Origin: CAVRGQ01 sp963720785
Lineage (GTDB): Bacteria; Actinomycetota; Acidimicrobiia; IMCC26256; DASPTH01
DNA length: 64,000 nt
Direction: 5' to 3'
NCBI GenBank assembly: GCA_963720785.1
Contig: CAVRGQ010000004.1
Span: 372,001 to 436,000, forward strand
The notes under the pieces are model-generated. The model saw only the letters and a list, made by a program, of their open reading frames with translations. It was not told the origin of the DNA and did no database searches. Of the stretch, positions 38,275-46,763 are shown one piece after another; position 1 is the first letter of the stretch; the number at the start of each line of letters is the position of its first letter. Made by a program: the position numbers and the translations under genes.

Positions 38275-38921
38275 GCCAGGACCGCGCGGATGTCGCGCAC
38301 CGTGCGCAGCGTCCCGCGGACCGTCCCCGTGACCTTCGACCGCCCGACGCGGGGGTGGTACGGGACGAGCACCTCTTCGACGGTCCAGCCCGCGTCGGCC
38401 GCGCGCATCACCATCTCGAGCGGCCACCCGAAGCGGCGATCGGCGAGCCCGAGGCCGAGCAGGGCCTCGCGAGGGGCCGCGCGCATGGGGCCGAGATCGC
38501 GCAGGGCCACGCCCGTGCGGTGGCGGACCTGGCGCGCCAGGTATCGGTTCGCGACCCGCAGCCTTCGGGGCCAGGCGCCCGGCGCGGCATCGCGCGCACC
38601 TAGCACCAGTCGGGCCTCGCCGGCGAGCAGCGGCGCGACGACCAGGGGGAGCGACGCGCCATCCAGCGAACCGTCGCAGTCCATGAAGCACACGAGATCG
38701 GTGGTGGCCGCTTCCAGCCCGGCGAAGCAGGCGGCACCGAACCCGCGCCGGGGTTCCTCGACCACGCGGGCGCCGAGGGCGCGGGCGAGCGCCCCGGATC
38801 CGTCGGTCGAGCCGTTGTCGACGACGAGCGGCGCGAACCCCGGCGGCAGCGAGGCGAGCACGCCCGGCAGTGCGTCGCGCTCGTCGAGCACGGGGAGGAT
38901 GACGTCGATCGTTGGCCGCAT
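38271..38921 (-). CDS. GT2 family glycosyltransferase, DUF2064 partner
   Basis: A 216-residue compact GT2. Seen: TIDVILPVLDERDALPGVL, APLVVDNGSTDGSGALAR, EEPRRGFGAACFAGLEAA and LVCFMDCDGSLDGASLP, the donor-binding D-x-D with its Asp-Cys-Asp. A C-terminal VEEVLVPYHPRVGRSKVTGT matches the usual polyprenol-phosphate-type ending, without membrane spans. ATG 38921 is the first gene of the minus-strand operon and diverges from the membrane glycosyltransferase at 38995 with 73 bases between. It probably glycosylates a phosphate lipid or small acceptor. Confidence 0.83.
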   Translation of the reverse strand: MRPTIDVILPVLDERDALPGVLASLPPGFAPLVVDNGSTDGSGALARALGARVVEEPRRGFGAACFAGLEAATTDLVCFMDCDGSLDGASLPLVVAPLLAGEARLVLGARDAAPGAWPRRLRVANRYLARQVRHRTGVALRDLGPMRAAPREALLGLGLADRRFGWPLEMVMRAADAGWTVEEVLVPYHPRVGRSKVTGTVRGTLRTVRDIRAVLA

Positions 38922-38994
38922 GTGGCGAGGTACGAGGCGGCGACCGCGCGCGGATGACGTCAACCGGATCGGGGGTCGGCTCCGTACCCACGTC

Positions 38995-40349
38995 GTGACC
39001 ATCGTCCACGACCGTTCCGACGCGCGCGCCTCCGGCGCCCGGCGGGTCGCGCGCGCGGCGAGCTCCCGGTCGTCGGTCGCCGTCGCCGTTTGGGGCGCGA
39101 TCGTCGTCGCGGGCGTGGTCGCGCTCGCTGGCGACCGGCGACCTGGAGTCCGTCGCCACCGCAGCTCCGCCGCTCCACGGCGTCTGGGACCTCCGCCCCG
39201 GGCGGTCGATGCTCCCGGCCCTGGTGTGCGGCGCCGCGCTCGTCGCGATGTGGCCGCGCGCGTGCAGCCACCTCCGGTGGGGCGCGGTGCTCGTGGGTTC
39301 GACGGGTGCCGCGCTCGCCTGGGGCGTCTCGTTGGCGCTGGTGGACGGCGTGCACGGACTGGTGGGCCCGGCGCAGAGCCGGCGTGAGTACCTTGCCGGC
39401 GTTCGCGCGCTCGGTTCGCCGGCCCGGTTCCTGACCGATTTCCCCGACGCCATCGTCCACTCGTCGGTGCACGTGCAGGGTCACCCGCCGGGCTATCCCC
39501 TGATCGTGTGGTTGATCGACCACGTAGGGCTCGGGGCATGGGGAGTGACCGCGGTCCAGGTGGCGGGTGGTGTGCTCGCAGTGCCGGCGGTACTGCTCGC
39601 GGTGCGCGCGGTGGCCGGCGAGCGGTATGCCCGCCGAGCCGCCCCGTTCGTCGCGGTGTCGCCGGCCGCGATCTGGTTGGTGAGCAGCGCGGATGCCCTG
39701 TTCGCCGGGGTCGGGGCCTGGGCGGTCGCGTTGGTGGTGTTGGCGTGCGTGGGCGCTCGCGGCCGACGGAGTGACGCGCTCGCGGTCGTGGGCGGGGTGT
39801 TGCTCGCGGTCGCGGCGTTCCTGTCGTACGGGCTGCTGCTGCTCGCCGTGGTGCCCCTCGGTGTCGCGTGGTCCCGGCGCGCGGTCCGGCCGCTCGTGCT
39901 CGCCGCCGCGGGTGGTGTCGCCGTGCTGCTGCTCTTCGCCGCCGGGGGCTTCTGGTGGTTCGACGGCCTCGCCGCGACCCGACACCACTACGTCTCGGGC
40001 ATCGCGTCCCGCCGGCCGTACGAGGTGTTCGTGGTCGCGAACCTCGCGGCGCTGGCGATCGCGACCGGGCCCGCGGTGGCGGCCGGGCTGGCCCGGCTCC
40101 GAGGCGCGCCGGTCGCGTGGCTCGTGGGGGGCGCCGTCGCCGCAGTGGTGCTCGCGGACCTCTCGGGGATGTCGAAGGGCGAAGTGGAGCGGATCTGGCT
40201 CCCCTTCGCAGTGTGGCTGCTCCCGGCGGCGGGCGCGCTCGCGGCGCGTGGGCGGAACCCGAACCGGAACCCGAACCGTCGAGCGGTGGCTGGCGGCGCA
40301 GTGCGCGTTGGCTCTGCTCGTGCAAGGAGGAGTGCGAACACCATGGTGA
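38995..40349 (+). CDS. Polytopic membrane glycosyltransferase-like protein, two frame breaks
   Basis: About 451 residues, with ten or so spans. GTG 38995 leads into SVAVAVWGAIVVAGVVALA; after one extra base near 39130 the frame gives LHGVWDLRPGRSMLPALV, SSVHVQGHPPGYPLIVWL (a His-x-Gln-Gly-His-Pro-Pro-Gly loop of ArnT-like transferases), LVSSADALFAGVGAWAVAL and WLPFAVWLLPAAGALAARG. After a second extra base near the repeat at 40254 the end reads ERWLAAQCALALLVQGGVRT, then Pro-Trp and a stop overlapping the epimerase ATG. This natural ending supports the frame correction. Likely adds sugars from lipid donors outside the membrane. Confidence 0.75.
40254..40277. repeat. 12-bp tandem repeat, two units, near a frame break
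   Basis: GGAACCCGAACC occurs twice in tandem, itself built from 6-base near-copies. It lies exactly where the membrane transferase changes from the frame giving RGRNPNRNPN to the frame giving the expected C-terminus, so a miscounted base here is likely. Confidence 0.65.
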
Positions 40350-41488
40350 ACGAGTGGGTGGACGAGCCGGTGAACGAGCCGGTGAACCGGCAAACGATCC
40401 TCGTGACCGGCGGCGCGGGGTTCGTGGGCTCGGCCGTGGTCGACCGCCTCGTGGCCGACGGCCACGATGTTCGCGTCGTCGACGCGCTGCACCCCGGCGC
40501 GCATGCGTCGGAGCCCGACTACCTGTCCGCGGGCGCCGAGTACCTGTGGGGTGACCTCGCCGACCCCGACATCGCCCGGCGCACGGTCGCAGGGGTGGGG
40601 TCGGTGTGCCACCAGGCCGCGATGGTCGGGCTCGGCGCCGACTTCGCCGACGTGACCGACTTCGCCCACCACAACGTCGTCGCCACTGCACAACTGCTCC
40701 GCGCCCTTCACGAGCGAGCGTTCCGTGGCCGCATCGTGCTGGCCGGCAGCATGGTCGTCTACGGCGAGGGTGGGTACCGGTGCGCGGTGCACGGACCGGT
40801 GGAGGCGCCGAGGCGGCGGCTCGACGATCTCGAACGGGGCTGCTTCGACCCGGTGTGCCCGACGTGCGGTGCGACGTTGGCAGTCGTGCGGGTGGACGAG
40901 GCTGCGCCGCTGCAGCCGCGCAGCGTGTACGCGGCGACGAAGCTCCATCAGGAGCACCTGTGCGACGCGTACGGCCGCGAACACGGGGCGCCCGTACTCA
41001 CGCTGCGCTACCACAACGTGTACGGCCCCCGGATGCCCGCCTCGTCGCCCTACTCGGGAGTGGCGGCGATCTTCCGCAGTGCGTACGAAGAGGGGCGTTC
41101 GCCGTTGGTGTACGAGGACGGGGGCCAACTGCGCGATTTCGTCCACGTCGACGACGTCGCCACCGCGAACGTGCTCGCGCTGCAGGCGGACGCCCACGTG
41201 ACGGGTGCGGGCAACGTCGCCACCGGCGAGGCGCACACGGTGCTCGAGTTGGCCCAGGCGCTCCGGGACGCCATCCCCGGTGCGCCGGCGCCCGTGGTGA
41301 ACGGCGCCTGGCGGGCGGGCGACGTCCGCCACGTGCTGGCCGCCACCGACCGGGCCGCCCGGGTGTTGGGTTTCCGGGCCGCGGTCCCGTTCGCCGAGGG
41401 GGTGCGCGAGTTCGCCGGCGCGCCCCTCCGCCGCGACCGCCCCGTCGGCCTCATCCGCGGTGCCCGCCGGTTTCGTACCATCACCGTG
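40343..41488 (+). CDS. NAD-dependent sugar epimerase/dehydratase (SDR extended)
   Basis: About 380 residues. Seen: QTILVTGGAGFVGSAVVDRL (NAD-binding), CHQAAMVGLGADFADVTDFA, the catalytic SVYAATKLHQEHLCDAYG (Ser/Tyr-x3-Lys), LRYHNVYGPRMPASSP and DGGQLRDFVHVDDVATAN. An inserted Cys cluster (CFDPVCPTCG) sits in the middle, as in some actinobacterial dTDP/UDP-glucose 4-epimerase-like proteins. ATG 40343 overlaps the membrane gene's stop. No stop codon separates it from the sigma factor: the frame runs on to 42076. Whether a stop was lost, or a true fusion exists, is discussed as a finding. Confidence 0.8.
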
Positions 41489-42076
41489 ATGACCGACGAC
41501 CTGCGCCAGGCCAGCGACGCCGCGCTGGTCGTGGCCGTGGCCCGGTTCCGCGAAGAGGCCCTGGCGGAGGTCTACCGGCGCCACGCCGACATGGCCTTCG
41601 GGGTCGCGTGCCGCATCCTCGGCGACGCCGCGCTCGCGCAGGACGTCGTGCAGGACGTGTTCGTGCGGCTGTGGAACGACCCTGAACGCTTCGATCCCGC
41701 GCGGGGCTCGCTGCGCGCCTTCCTGCTGTCGGGGGTGCGCAGCCGCGCCATCGACATCGTGCGGTCCGAGTCGTCGCGCCGCGACCGCGAGGTGCGTCAC
41801 GGCCGGCTGGTCGACGACGCCGATTACGACCTCGAGCGGGAGGTGATGGACCTCACGATGGCCGAGCACGTGCGCGCGTCGGTCTCGCTGCTCTCCGACG
41901 ACGAACGGCGCGCGATCGAGCTCGCCTACTTCGGGGGTCACAGCTACCGCGAGGTGGCCGAGATCCTCGAGCAGCCCGAGGGCACGGTGAAGAGCCGCAT
42001 CCGCGCCGGACTGCGGCGGTTGCGCGACTCATTGGTGGAGACGGGTGTGACGGGGTCGGCATGGACCGAGAGCTGA
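41489..42076 (+). CDS. ECF RNA polymerase sigma factor (SigK-like)
   Basis: A 195-residue group IV sigma factor. Seen: region 2 with VVQDVFVRLWNDPERFDP and a LLSGVRSRAIDIVRSE segment, region 4 with AIELAYFGGHSYREVAEIL and GTVKSRIRAGLRRLRDSL. ATG 41489 (or GTG 41486) starts DDLRQASDAALV; the same frame runs back without stop into the epimerase. The stop at 42074-42076 lies inside the anti-sigma gene that starts at 42061. Controlled by the RskA-type partner next to it; the regulon is unknown, but such pairs often answer envelope or oxidative stress. Confidence 0.88.
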   Translation: MTDDLRQASDAALVVAVARFREEALAEVYRRHADMAFGVACRILGDAALAQDVVQDVFVRLWNDPERFDPARGSLRAFLLSGVRSRAIDIVRSESSRRDREVRHGRLVDDADYDLEREVMDLTMAEHVRASVSLLSDDERRAIELAYFGGHSYREVAEILEQPEGTVKSRIRAGLRRLRDSLVETGVTGSAWTES

Positions 42077-42874
42077 CCCACGACGAGCTCGACGAGCTCC
42101 TGCCCCTCTACGCGCTCGACGCGTTGGAGGGTGAGGAGCGCGCGCAGGTCGCGCGCTACGTCGCGCGCGACGCCGCGGCCGGCGCGGAGGTCGAGTCGCT
42201 CCGGGAAGCGGCGTCGTACCTGCCGCATCCCCCACGGCAGGCGCCGGGTGCGCTGTGGGCGGGTATCGAACAGGCCCTCGGCGCACCGCAGGCCGGATCG
42301 GGTGATCTGCGCCCCGCGCCCCTGTCCCCGCTGCCGACGCTGCACGCGCCGCCTGCGCCGGCGTCGTCGCCCCGGTCGAGCCGACCGCGCACACGGGTCT
42401 TCGCGATCGCCGCCGCGGTGCTGCTCGTGGTCGCGGTGTCGGTGAGTGCCGTGCTCGGCGTGATGGTCGCCCACCAGCAGGATCGGATCGATGCCCTCGC
42501 CGACGAGATGCACCACGACACGGTGCAGCGCCAGGCCGCCATGGCGAGCTCGATGCCCGGCGCCCACACCGCGTCGCTCGCGGCCGAGTCGGGGGCGAGT
42601 GCCGGCAAGGTCGTGATGCTCCCCGACGGCTCGGGGTGGTTCGTGCAGAGCGACCTCGAGGCGCTTCCCGCAGGCCGCACGTACCAGCTCTGGGCGGTCG
42701 TCGACGACGGCGCCGGCGGCACGCGGTACGTGTCGGTCGGTGTGCTCGGACGAGAGCCCGAAGCCACCGCGTTCCGGGTCAGACGCGCCGGTCGATGCGT
42801 TCGTCGTGTCGGAGGAGCCGGCCGGGGGCGCAACTGCGCCGGGAGCGATGGTCGCGCAGGGCTCGATGGCCTGA
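42061..42874 (+). CDS. RskA-type anti-sigma factor, one frame break near the end
   Basis: A membrane anti-sigma factor of about 270 residues. Seen: the N-terminal sigma-binding part (TDELDELLPLYALDALEGEE-like HDELDELLPLYALDALEGEE), a membrane span VFAIAAAVLLVVAVSVSAVL near residue 120, and the external RskA domain with VMLPDGSGWFVQSDLEALP, GRTYQLWAVVDDGAGGTRYV. At 42781 one extra A breaks the frame; removing it gives VDAPVDAFVVSEEPAGG and a stop at 42872-42874. It overlaps the sigma gene by 16 bases. It likely sequesters the sigma factor until a surface signal leads to its proteolysis. Confidence 0.82.
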
Positions 42875-42973
42875 GCCCGGGCCAGTCGAGTCGGGGGTGG
42901 CTCAGCGCGCGGGGCGCATCGCCGGAGGGGACCGGCCAGGGGGCCGTGGCCTACACTGTTGGCCTCACAACCG

Positions 42974-43046
42974 GCGCTCGTAGCTCAATGGATAGAGCAT
43001 CTGACTACGGATCAGAAGGTTGGGGGTTCGAATCCCTCCGAGCGCA
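42974..43046 (+). tRNA. tRNA-Arg (anticodon ACG)
   Basis: A 73-base cloverleaf: acceptor GCGCTCG paired with CGAGCGC and discriminator A at 43046, D arm AGCTCAATGGATAGAGCA, anticodon stem TCTGA/TCAGA around loop CTACGGA giving ACG, and T arm with GGTTCGAATCC. CCA is not encoded. It lies between the anti-sigma gene and an AbiE-like pair and is followed by a strong hairpin. Confidence 0.97.
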
Positions 43047-43053
43047 CTGAACC

Positions 43054-43089
43054 GACGGATCTGGCCGGGCGTCGTGCCCGGCCTCCGTC
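43054..43089 (+). terminator. Strong stem-loop after the tRNA
   Basis: GACGGA, a three-base bulge TCT, then GGCCGGGC, loop GTCGT, GCCCGGCC and TCCGTC pair perfectly to give a 14-pair stem starting eight bases after the tRNA. No U-run follows, as is common for actinobacterial terminators. Confidence 0.75.
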
Positions 43090-43179
43090 GTTCCCGAGCC
43101 CTGGCCGTTCACGGCTCTCACCTGATGGCCTGTGGTCGCTTATTAGTGTCCAGTGACCAAACCGGGATATGCTGGCGGC

Positions 43180-44226
43180 ATGGCCCGAACGACGCAGGCC
43201 GATCTGGGAGCCCAGGCCGAGACCGCGGTCCGCCGCGCGCTCCAAGCGCTCGGGCACCAGACCGCAGAGGCGGCACCGGACGCCGCGTGGGACCTGACCG
43301 TCAGCATCGACGGGATCGAGGTGCCGATCCTGGTCAAGGCTGCTTCGGTGGTCACCCCCGAAGTCGTCGCTCGCATGGTGGCCGCGCCCGAGAAGCGTAG
43401 GAAATTGGTGGCCCGGGTCGCCGTGGGTGACCTGATCACCTTGCCCGCTCAGGGGGTACTGCGCGATGCGGGCTGGGGATGGCTCGACCGCCGAGGACAC
43501 CTGGTCCTCCGCGCCAAGGGTGTGCACATCGACGCCGACGTCCCGGCCGACACACGGCCGTCCACCGGCCAGGCACAGAAGCGCATCTCCGGCGCCGCCG
43601 CGATCTCATGGGCGGTGAGTCTCCTGATCGCGCCCGACGATCCCCCGTCGATGCGCGAAGTCGCACGGCGGGCCTCGCTCTCGCACTCGGCGATCGTCGC
43701 GGCGGCGAAGCGCCTCAAGGACGCGGCGCTGGTCCGGGCCGACGGCCGGCCACTCGTCCCCGAGCTGTTCTGGGCCGTGGCCGAGGAATGGCATCCCACC
43801 CCGGTCGCGCTGGCCCAGCTGCCGCCCGCCGGTGACGCCGGTACCTACGGCGCGCTCGGCGTGAACCTCGAGGCTGACGAACCCGGGTGGGCGGTCGCGG
43901 GCACCGTGGGTGCGGTGGCCTGGGGTGCGCCGGTGGTGATCGGGAGCGCGTACCCGCCTGACTTCTACGTCCCCTCTGCGGTCGAGCTGCGCCAGGCCAC
44001 GCTGCGTCTCGGTGAGGCGCCGCGCTACGAGGATCGGGCCTGCACCGTGGCGGTGGCGCCGACGCCGCTCGTGTGCGCGCGGCGCTTCGACCGCGACAGC
44101 AGCGAGTGGGGCGGCTGGCGATTTGCCCACGGACTGTTCGCCGCCCTCGACCTCGCGCGGGACCAAGCGCGTGGCGCGGAGATCCTCGACGACTGGAAGC
44201 CGGAGGACTTCACCCGTGTCTGGTGA
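43180..44226 (+). CDS. AbiEi-like regulator/antitoxin-type protein
   Basis: A 348-residue protein. Seen: an N-terminal alpha/beta region (DLTVSIDGIEVPILVKAAS) that resembles a decayed nuclease fold, LRDAGWGWLDRRGHLVLRA, and a winged-helix segment MREVARRASLSHSAIVAAAK, which together recall AbiEi-type antitoxins/regulators. It is encoded with an 11-base overlap to a nucleotidyltransferase, as expected for an AbiE-type IV toxin-antitoxin pair. ATG 43180 is used; a GTG 27 bases upstream is in frame. Position directly behind tRNA-Arg suggests arrival on a mobile element. Family assignment is moderate. Confidence 0.6.
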   Translation: MARTTQADLGAQAETAVRRALQALGHQTAEAAPDAAWDLTVSIDGIEVPILVKAASVVTPEVVARMVAAPEKRRKLVARVAVGDLITLPAQGVLRDAGWGWLDRRGHLVLRAKGVHIDADVPADTRPSTGQAQKRISGAAAISWAVSLLIAPDDPPSMREVARRASLSHSAIVAAAKRLKDAALVRADGRPLVPELFWAVAEEWHPTPVALAQLPPAGDAGTYGALGVNLEADEPGWAVAGTVGAVAWGAPVVIGSAYPPDFYVPSAVELRQATLRLGEAPRYEDRACTVAVAPTPLVCARRFDRDSSEWGGWRFAHGLFAALDLARDQARGAEILDDWKPEDFTRVW

Positions 44227-44968
44227 GCGGATCGTCCTCGCCGGCGCCGCGGGCGGGAACGCCGCCCGTCTGGTGCAGGCGACGGCACGGCTCGGGGAAG
44301 CGCGCCTCGGTCCTCACGCGCTGATCGGTGGGCTCGCTGTGATGTGCCGGCTCGCGTCGGTGCATCGTGCGACCCAGGACGTCGACACGGTCGTCGAGAC
44401 CACGGCGCCGACCGCGGTCGAGGTGATCACATCGAGCATCGGCTCGCCAGATCCCTCGAACGCGGGCCGGGTGATCGTCGACGGCGTCAAGATCGACGTG
44501 ATCGATACCCAGAGCTTCCGGTACGAGGACCTGGACGGGGTCGAAGCCGGCGACCGACTGTTCGTCGTGAGCCACCGCTTCGCGCTGGACACCGCCACCG
44601 AGACTGCGATCGTCGCCGGCGAAGTCACCGCGTCGATCCGGGTGGCAACACCGGCGGCGCTGGTGGCGATGAAGTCGGGCGCGCTCCTGGGTGGTCGAAC
44701 CCGTGAACCTCGCAAGCGCGCCTCCGACCTCTACGACCTCTACCGGCTGGCCCTCGAGTACGACCGAGGCGGGGGCATCGCCGAAACGCTGACGGCCGCG
44801 CCGTTCGGGCTCGGGGACCTGGTCGGCCAAGGCCTCCGCACAAGCGTTGTCGAGGAACCCGAGCGCGCGGTCCGCTGGCTGCTCAACGGCGGGCCGGAGA
44901 TGGGCGCCGTCACGCCCGACGACCTGCGCGACGTGATCGGCCCTCTCGCCGGCCACCTGCTGCAATGA
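44216..44968 (+). CDS. AbiEii-like nucleotidyltransferase (toxin-type)
   Basis: A 250-residue protein of the nucleotidyltransferase superfamily. Seen: HALIGGLAVMCRLASVHR, RATQDVDTVVETTAP with the acidic D-x-D, VDGVKIDVIDTQSFR and a helical TPAALVAMKSGALLGGR, then KRASDLYDLYRLALEYD. These fit the AbiEii type, which modifies tRNA or another target with nucleotides to stop growth. GTG 44216 starts inside the upstream gene. The pair is followed after eight bases by a hairpin. The toxin call rests on the partner and fold; a metabolic role cannot be excluded. Confidence 0.65.
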   Translation: MSGERIVLAGAAGGNAARLVQATARLGEARLGPHALIGGLAVMCRLASVHRATQDVDTVVETTAPTAVEVITSSIGSPDPSNAGRVIVDGVKIDVIDTQSFRYEDLDGVEAGDRLFVVSHRFALDTATETAIVAGEVTASIRVATPAALVAMKSGALLGGRTREPRKRASDLYDLYRLALEYDRGGGIAETLTAAPFGLGDLVGQGLRTSVVEEPERAVRWLLNGGPEMGAVTPDDLRDVIGPLAGHLLQ

Positions 44969-44975
44969 ACGCGCG

Positions 44976-45002
44976 CGGGCAATCCGATTGGCAATTTGCC
45001 CG
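44976..45002 (+). terminator. Stem-loop after the AbiE-like pair
   Basis: CGGGCAA and TTGCCCG pair across a 13-base loop, beginning eight bases after TGA 44966-44968. No U-run. It probably ends the two-gene transcript. Confidence 0.55.
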
Positions 45003-45126
45003 GCGTCACGAGCCCGATTTCGGCGACACCCGTCGGACCGCGCACCGCACCTGACCTGTACTCCGCAGATGCCGGCGACCACGGGCCACTGGTCGCCTGC
45101 GCTCGGGGGTGAGCCGCATCGGCGGC

Positions 45127-45900
45127 CTACGCGGGAGGCGCGCCGGGGAGGAACGGGTTGATGTCGCCGGCCAGCCAGCCGCCGTCCACCAGGTACTCAC
45201 CACCGGTGCAGTAGCTCGCCTCGTCGGACGCGAGGAAGGCCACCATCGGCGCGATCTCGTCGGCCCGGCCCGCGCGCCGGAGCGGGAGGTGCTGGTGGCT
45301 CATGTCGAACATGTCGGCCGGGACGTCACCGATCATCGGCGTGAACACGCCGCCCGGGTGCACGGAGTTCACCCGGATGCCGAACTGCCCGAGCTCGAGC
45401 GCGGCGGTCTTGGTCATCGAGCGCACCGCGCCCTTCGAGCTCGAGTACGCGACCAGGCTGTTCTTCGAGCCGATGCCGTCGATCGACGAGATGTTCACGA
45501 TCGAGCCGCCGCCGGCGCGCGTCATCGGCTCGATGGCCGAGCGAATGCCGAGGAACGTGCCCACCTGGTTGATCTTGATGACGAGCATGTAGTCGTCGAG
45601 CGTGGTGTCGGCGATCGACGTGAAGCGCAGGATGCCGGCGTTGTTCACCAGCACGTTCAGCGGGCCGACGGCCTCCGCGGCCGCGATCGCTGCGGCCCAG
45701 TCGGCTTCGCTCGACACGTCGAGGTGCACGTAGCTCGCCGCGTCGCCGATGCTCTCGGCCACGGCCCGCCCCTCGTCGTCGAGCACGTCGGCGAGCACGA
45801 CCCGCGCGCCCTCCGCGGCGAACAGGCGGGCCTCCGCCGCACCTTGGCCGCGTGCGGCACCGGTGATGATCGCGACCTTGCCGTCGAGGCGACCGCCCAT
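45127..45900 (-). CDS. Short-chain dehydrogenase/reductase
   Basis: A 257-residue classical SDR. Seen: KVAIITGAARGQGAAEARLF (NAD(P) loop), the LVNNAGILRF motif, VNISSIDGIG with the catalytic Ser region, YSSSKGAVRSMTKTAALE with Tyr-x3-Lys, and IRVNSVHPGGVFTPM. An acidic residue after the second strand (VLADVLDDEG) favours NAD. It resembles 3-alpha/20-beta-hydroxysteroid dehydrogenases of actinobacteria. ATG 45900; stop TAG at 45127. It stands alone and diverges from the DUF2786 gene. The substrate is a guess. Confidence 0.87.
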   Translation of the reverse strand: MGGRLDGKVAIITGAARGQGAAEARLFAAEGARVVLADVLDDEGRAVAESIGDAASYVHLDVSSEADWAAAIAAAEAVGPLNVLVNNAGILRFTSIADTTLDDYMLVIKINQVGTFLGIRSAIEPMTRAGGGSIVNISSIDGIGSKNSLVAYSSSKGAVRSMTKTAALELGQFGIRVNSVHPGGVFTPMIGDVPADMFDMSHQHLPLRRAGRADEIAPMVAFLASDEASYCTGGEYLVDGGWLAGDINPFLPGAPPA

Positions 45901-46001
45901 GGGATGTGCTCCTGTCGTGTTGACTTCGGGGGCCGCAACCCTATGGCGGTGTCCCGATCGTCCGCCGTAGCTGTCGTACCCGCGCCGTAGAACGTCAGGC
46001 C

Positions 46002-46739
46002 ATGGAAACCGTGCGCAACTCCCACACCACCCCACCCCCCACGCGCATCCTCGAGAAGGTGCGCGGCCTCCTCGCCAAGGCGGAGTCCACCGAGTTCCCC
46101 GCCGAGGCCGAGGCGCTCACCGCCAAGGCGCAGGAGCTCATGGCCCGGCACTGCATCGAGCAGGCCATGCTCCGCGACAGCGATCCCGGTTCGCGGGCGC
46201 GGCCCACGAGCGTCCGCGTCGTGATCGAGGCGCCACACGCATCGGCGAAGGTGCAGCTCCTGCAGTCGGTCGCGTCGGCCAACGGGTGCCGCACGATCTG
46301 GTCGGAGCACGACCGGGTCGCCCACACCTTCGGGTACCCCGACGACCTCGCCGCCGTCGAGCTGCTGTTCACGTCGTTGCTGGTGCAGGCCACGGTCGCA
46401 GTGCACCGCGCCGGTCCGCAGCGCGACCAGTTCGGCCGGGTGCGCACCGCGAGCTTCCGGCGTGCCTTCCTCATCGCCTTCGCCGCAGGCATCGGGCGAC
46501 GGTTGCGTGAGGCCGCCGATGCGGCGCGCGACGAGATGGCGGCGAGCACCGGCGCCGATCTCGTGCCCGTGCTGCGGCACCGCCGGGCCGAGGTCGACAC
46601 CGCGGTGCAGGCGGCGTTCCCGTCCACCCGGCGCATGACGGCGTCCGCCTCCAACGTCGACGGCTGGCGGGCCGGCGCGGCGAGCGCCGCGAACGCCGAC
46701 CTCGGAGGCGCGGGCGGGTTCGGGCGGCTCAGCGCCTGA
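46002..46739 (+). CDS. DUF2786 domain protein
   Basis: A 245-residue protein with an N-terminal DUF2786 helix pair: RILEKVRGLLAKAESTEFPA and AEALTAKAQELMARHCIE. The middle reads VATHVEL-like HTFGYPDDLAAVELLFTSLL, and the tail is Ala/Arg-rich (EVDTAVQAAFPSTRRMTASA). The family is common in actinobacteria and phages, with no known role. ATG 46002 begins in a divergent region with the SDR. No operon partner is clear; the regulator gene begins 25 bases downstream. Confidence 0.78.
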   Translation: METVRNSHTTPPPTRILEKVRGLLAKAESTEFPAEAEALTAKAQELMARHCIEQAMLRDSDPGSRARPTSVRVVIEAPHASAKVQLLQSVASANGCRTIWSEHDRVAHTFGYPDDLAAVELLFTSLLVQATVAVHRAGPQRDQFGRVRTASFRRAFLIAFAAGIGRRLREAADAARDEMAASTGADLVPVLRHRRAEVDTAVQAAFPSTRRMTASASNVDGWRAGAASAANADLGGAGGFGRLSA

Positions 46740-46763
46740 GCCGGCAGGGCTACCGTGCCCGCC

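Noticed and set aside
39209..42076. One 955-residue protein containing a membrane transferase, an epimerase and a sigma factor
   Set aside because: A second frame gives the natural C-terminus of the membrane protein at 40349, overlapping the epimerase start. The epimerase-sigma junction is kept as an open question.
43021..43046. A second copy of the tRNA-Arg 3' end marking an attachment site downstream
   Set aside because: I looked for the T-arm and acceptor sequence in the following 2-3 kb and saw no repeat, so no att site is claimed.
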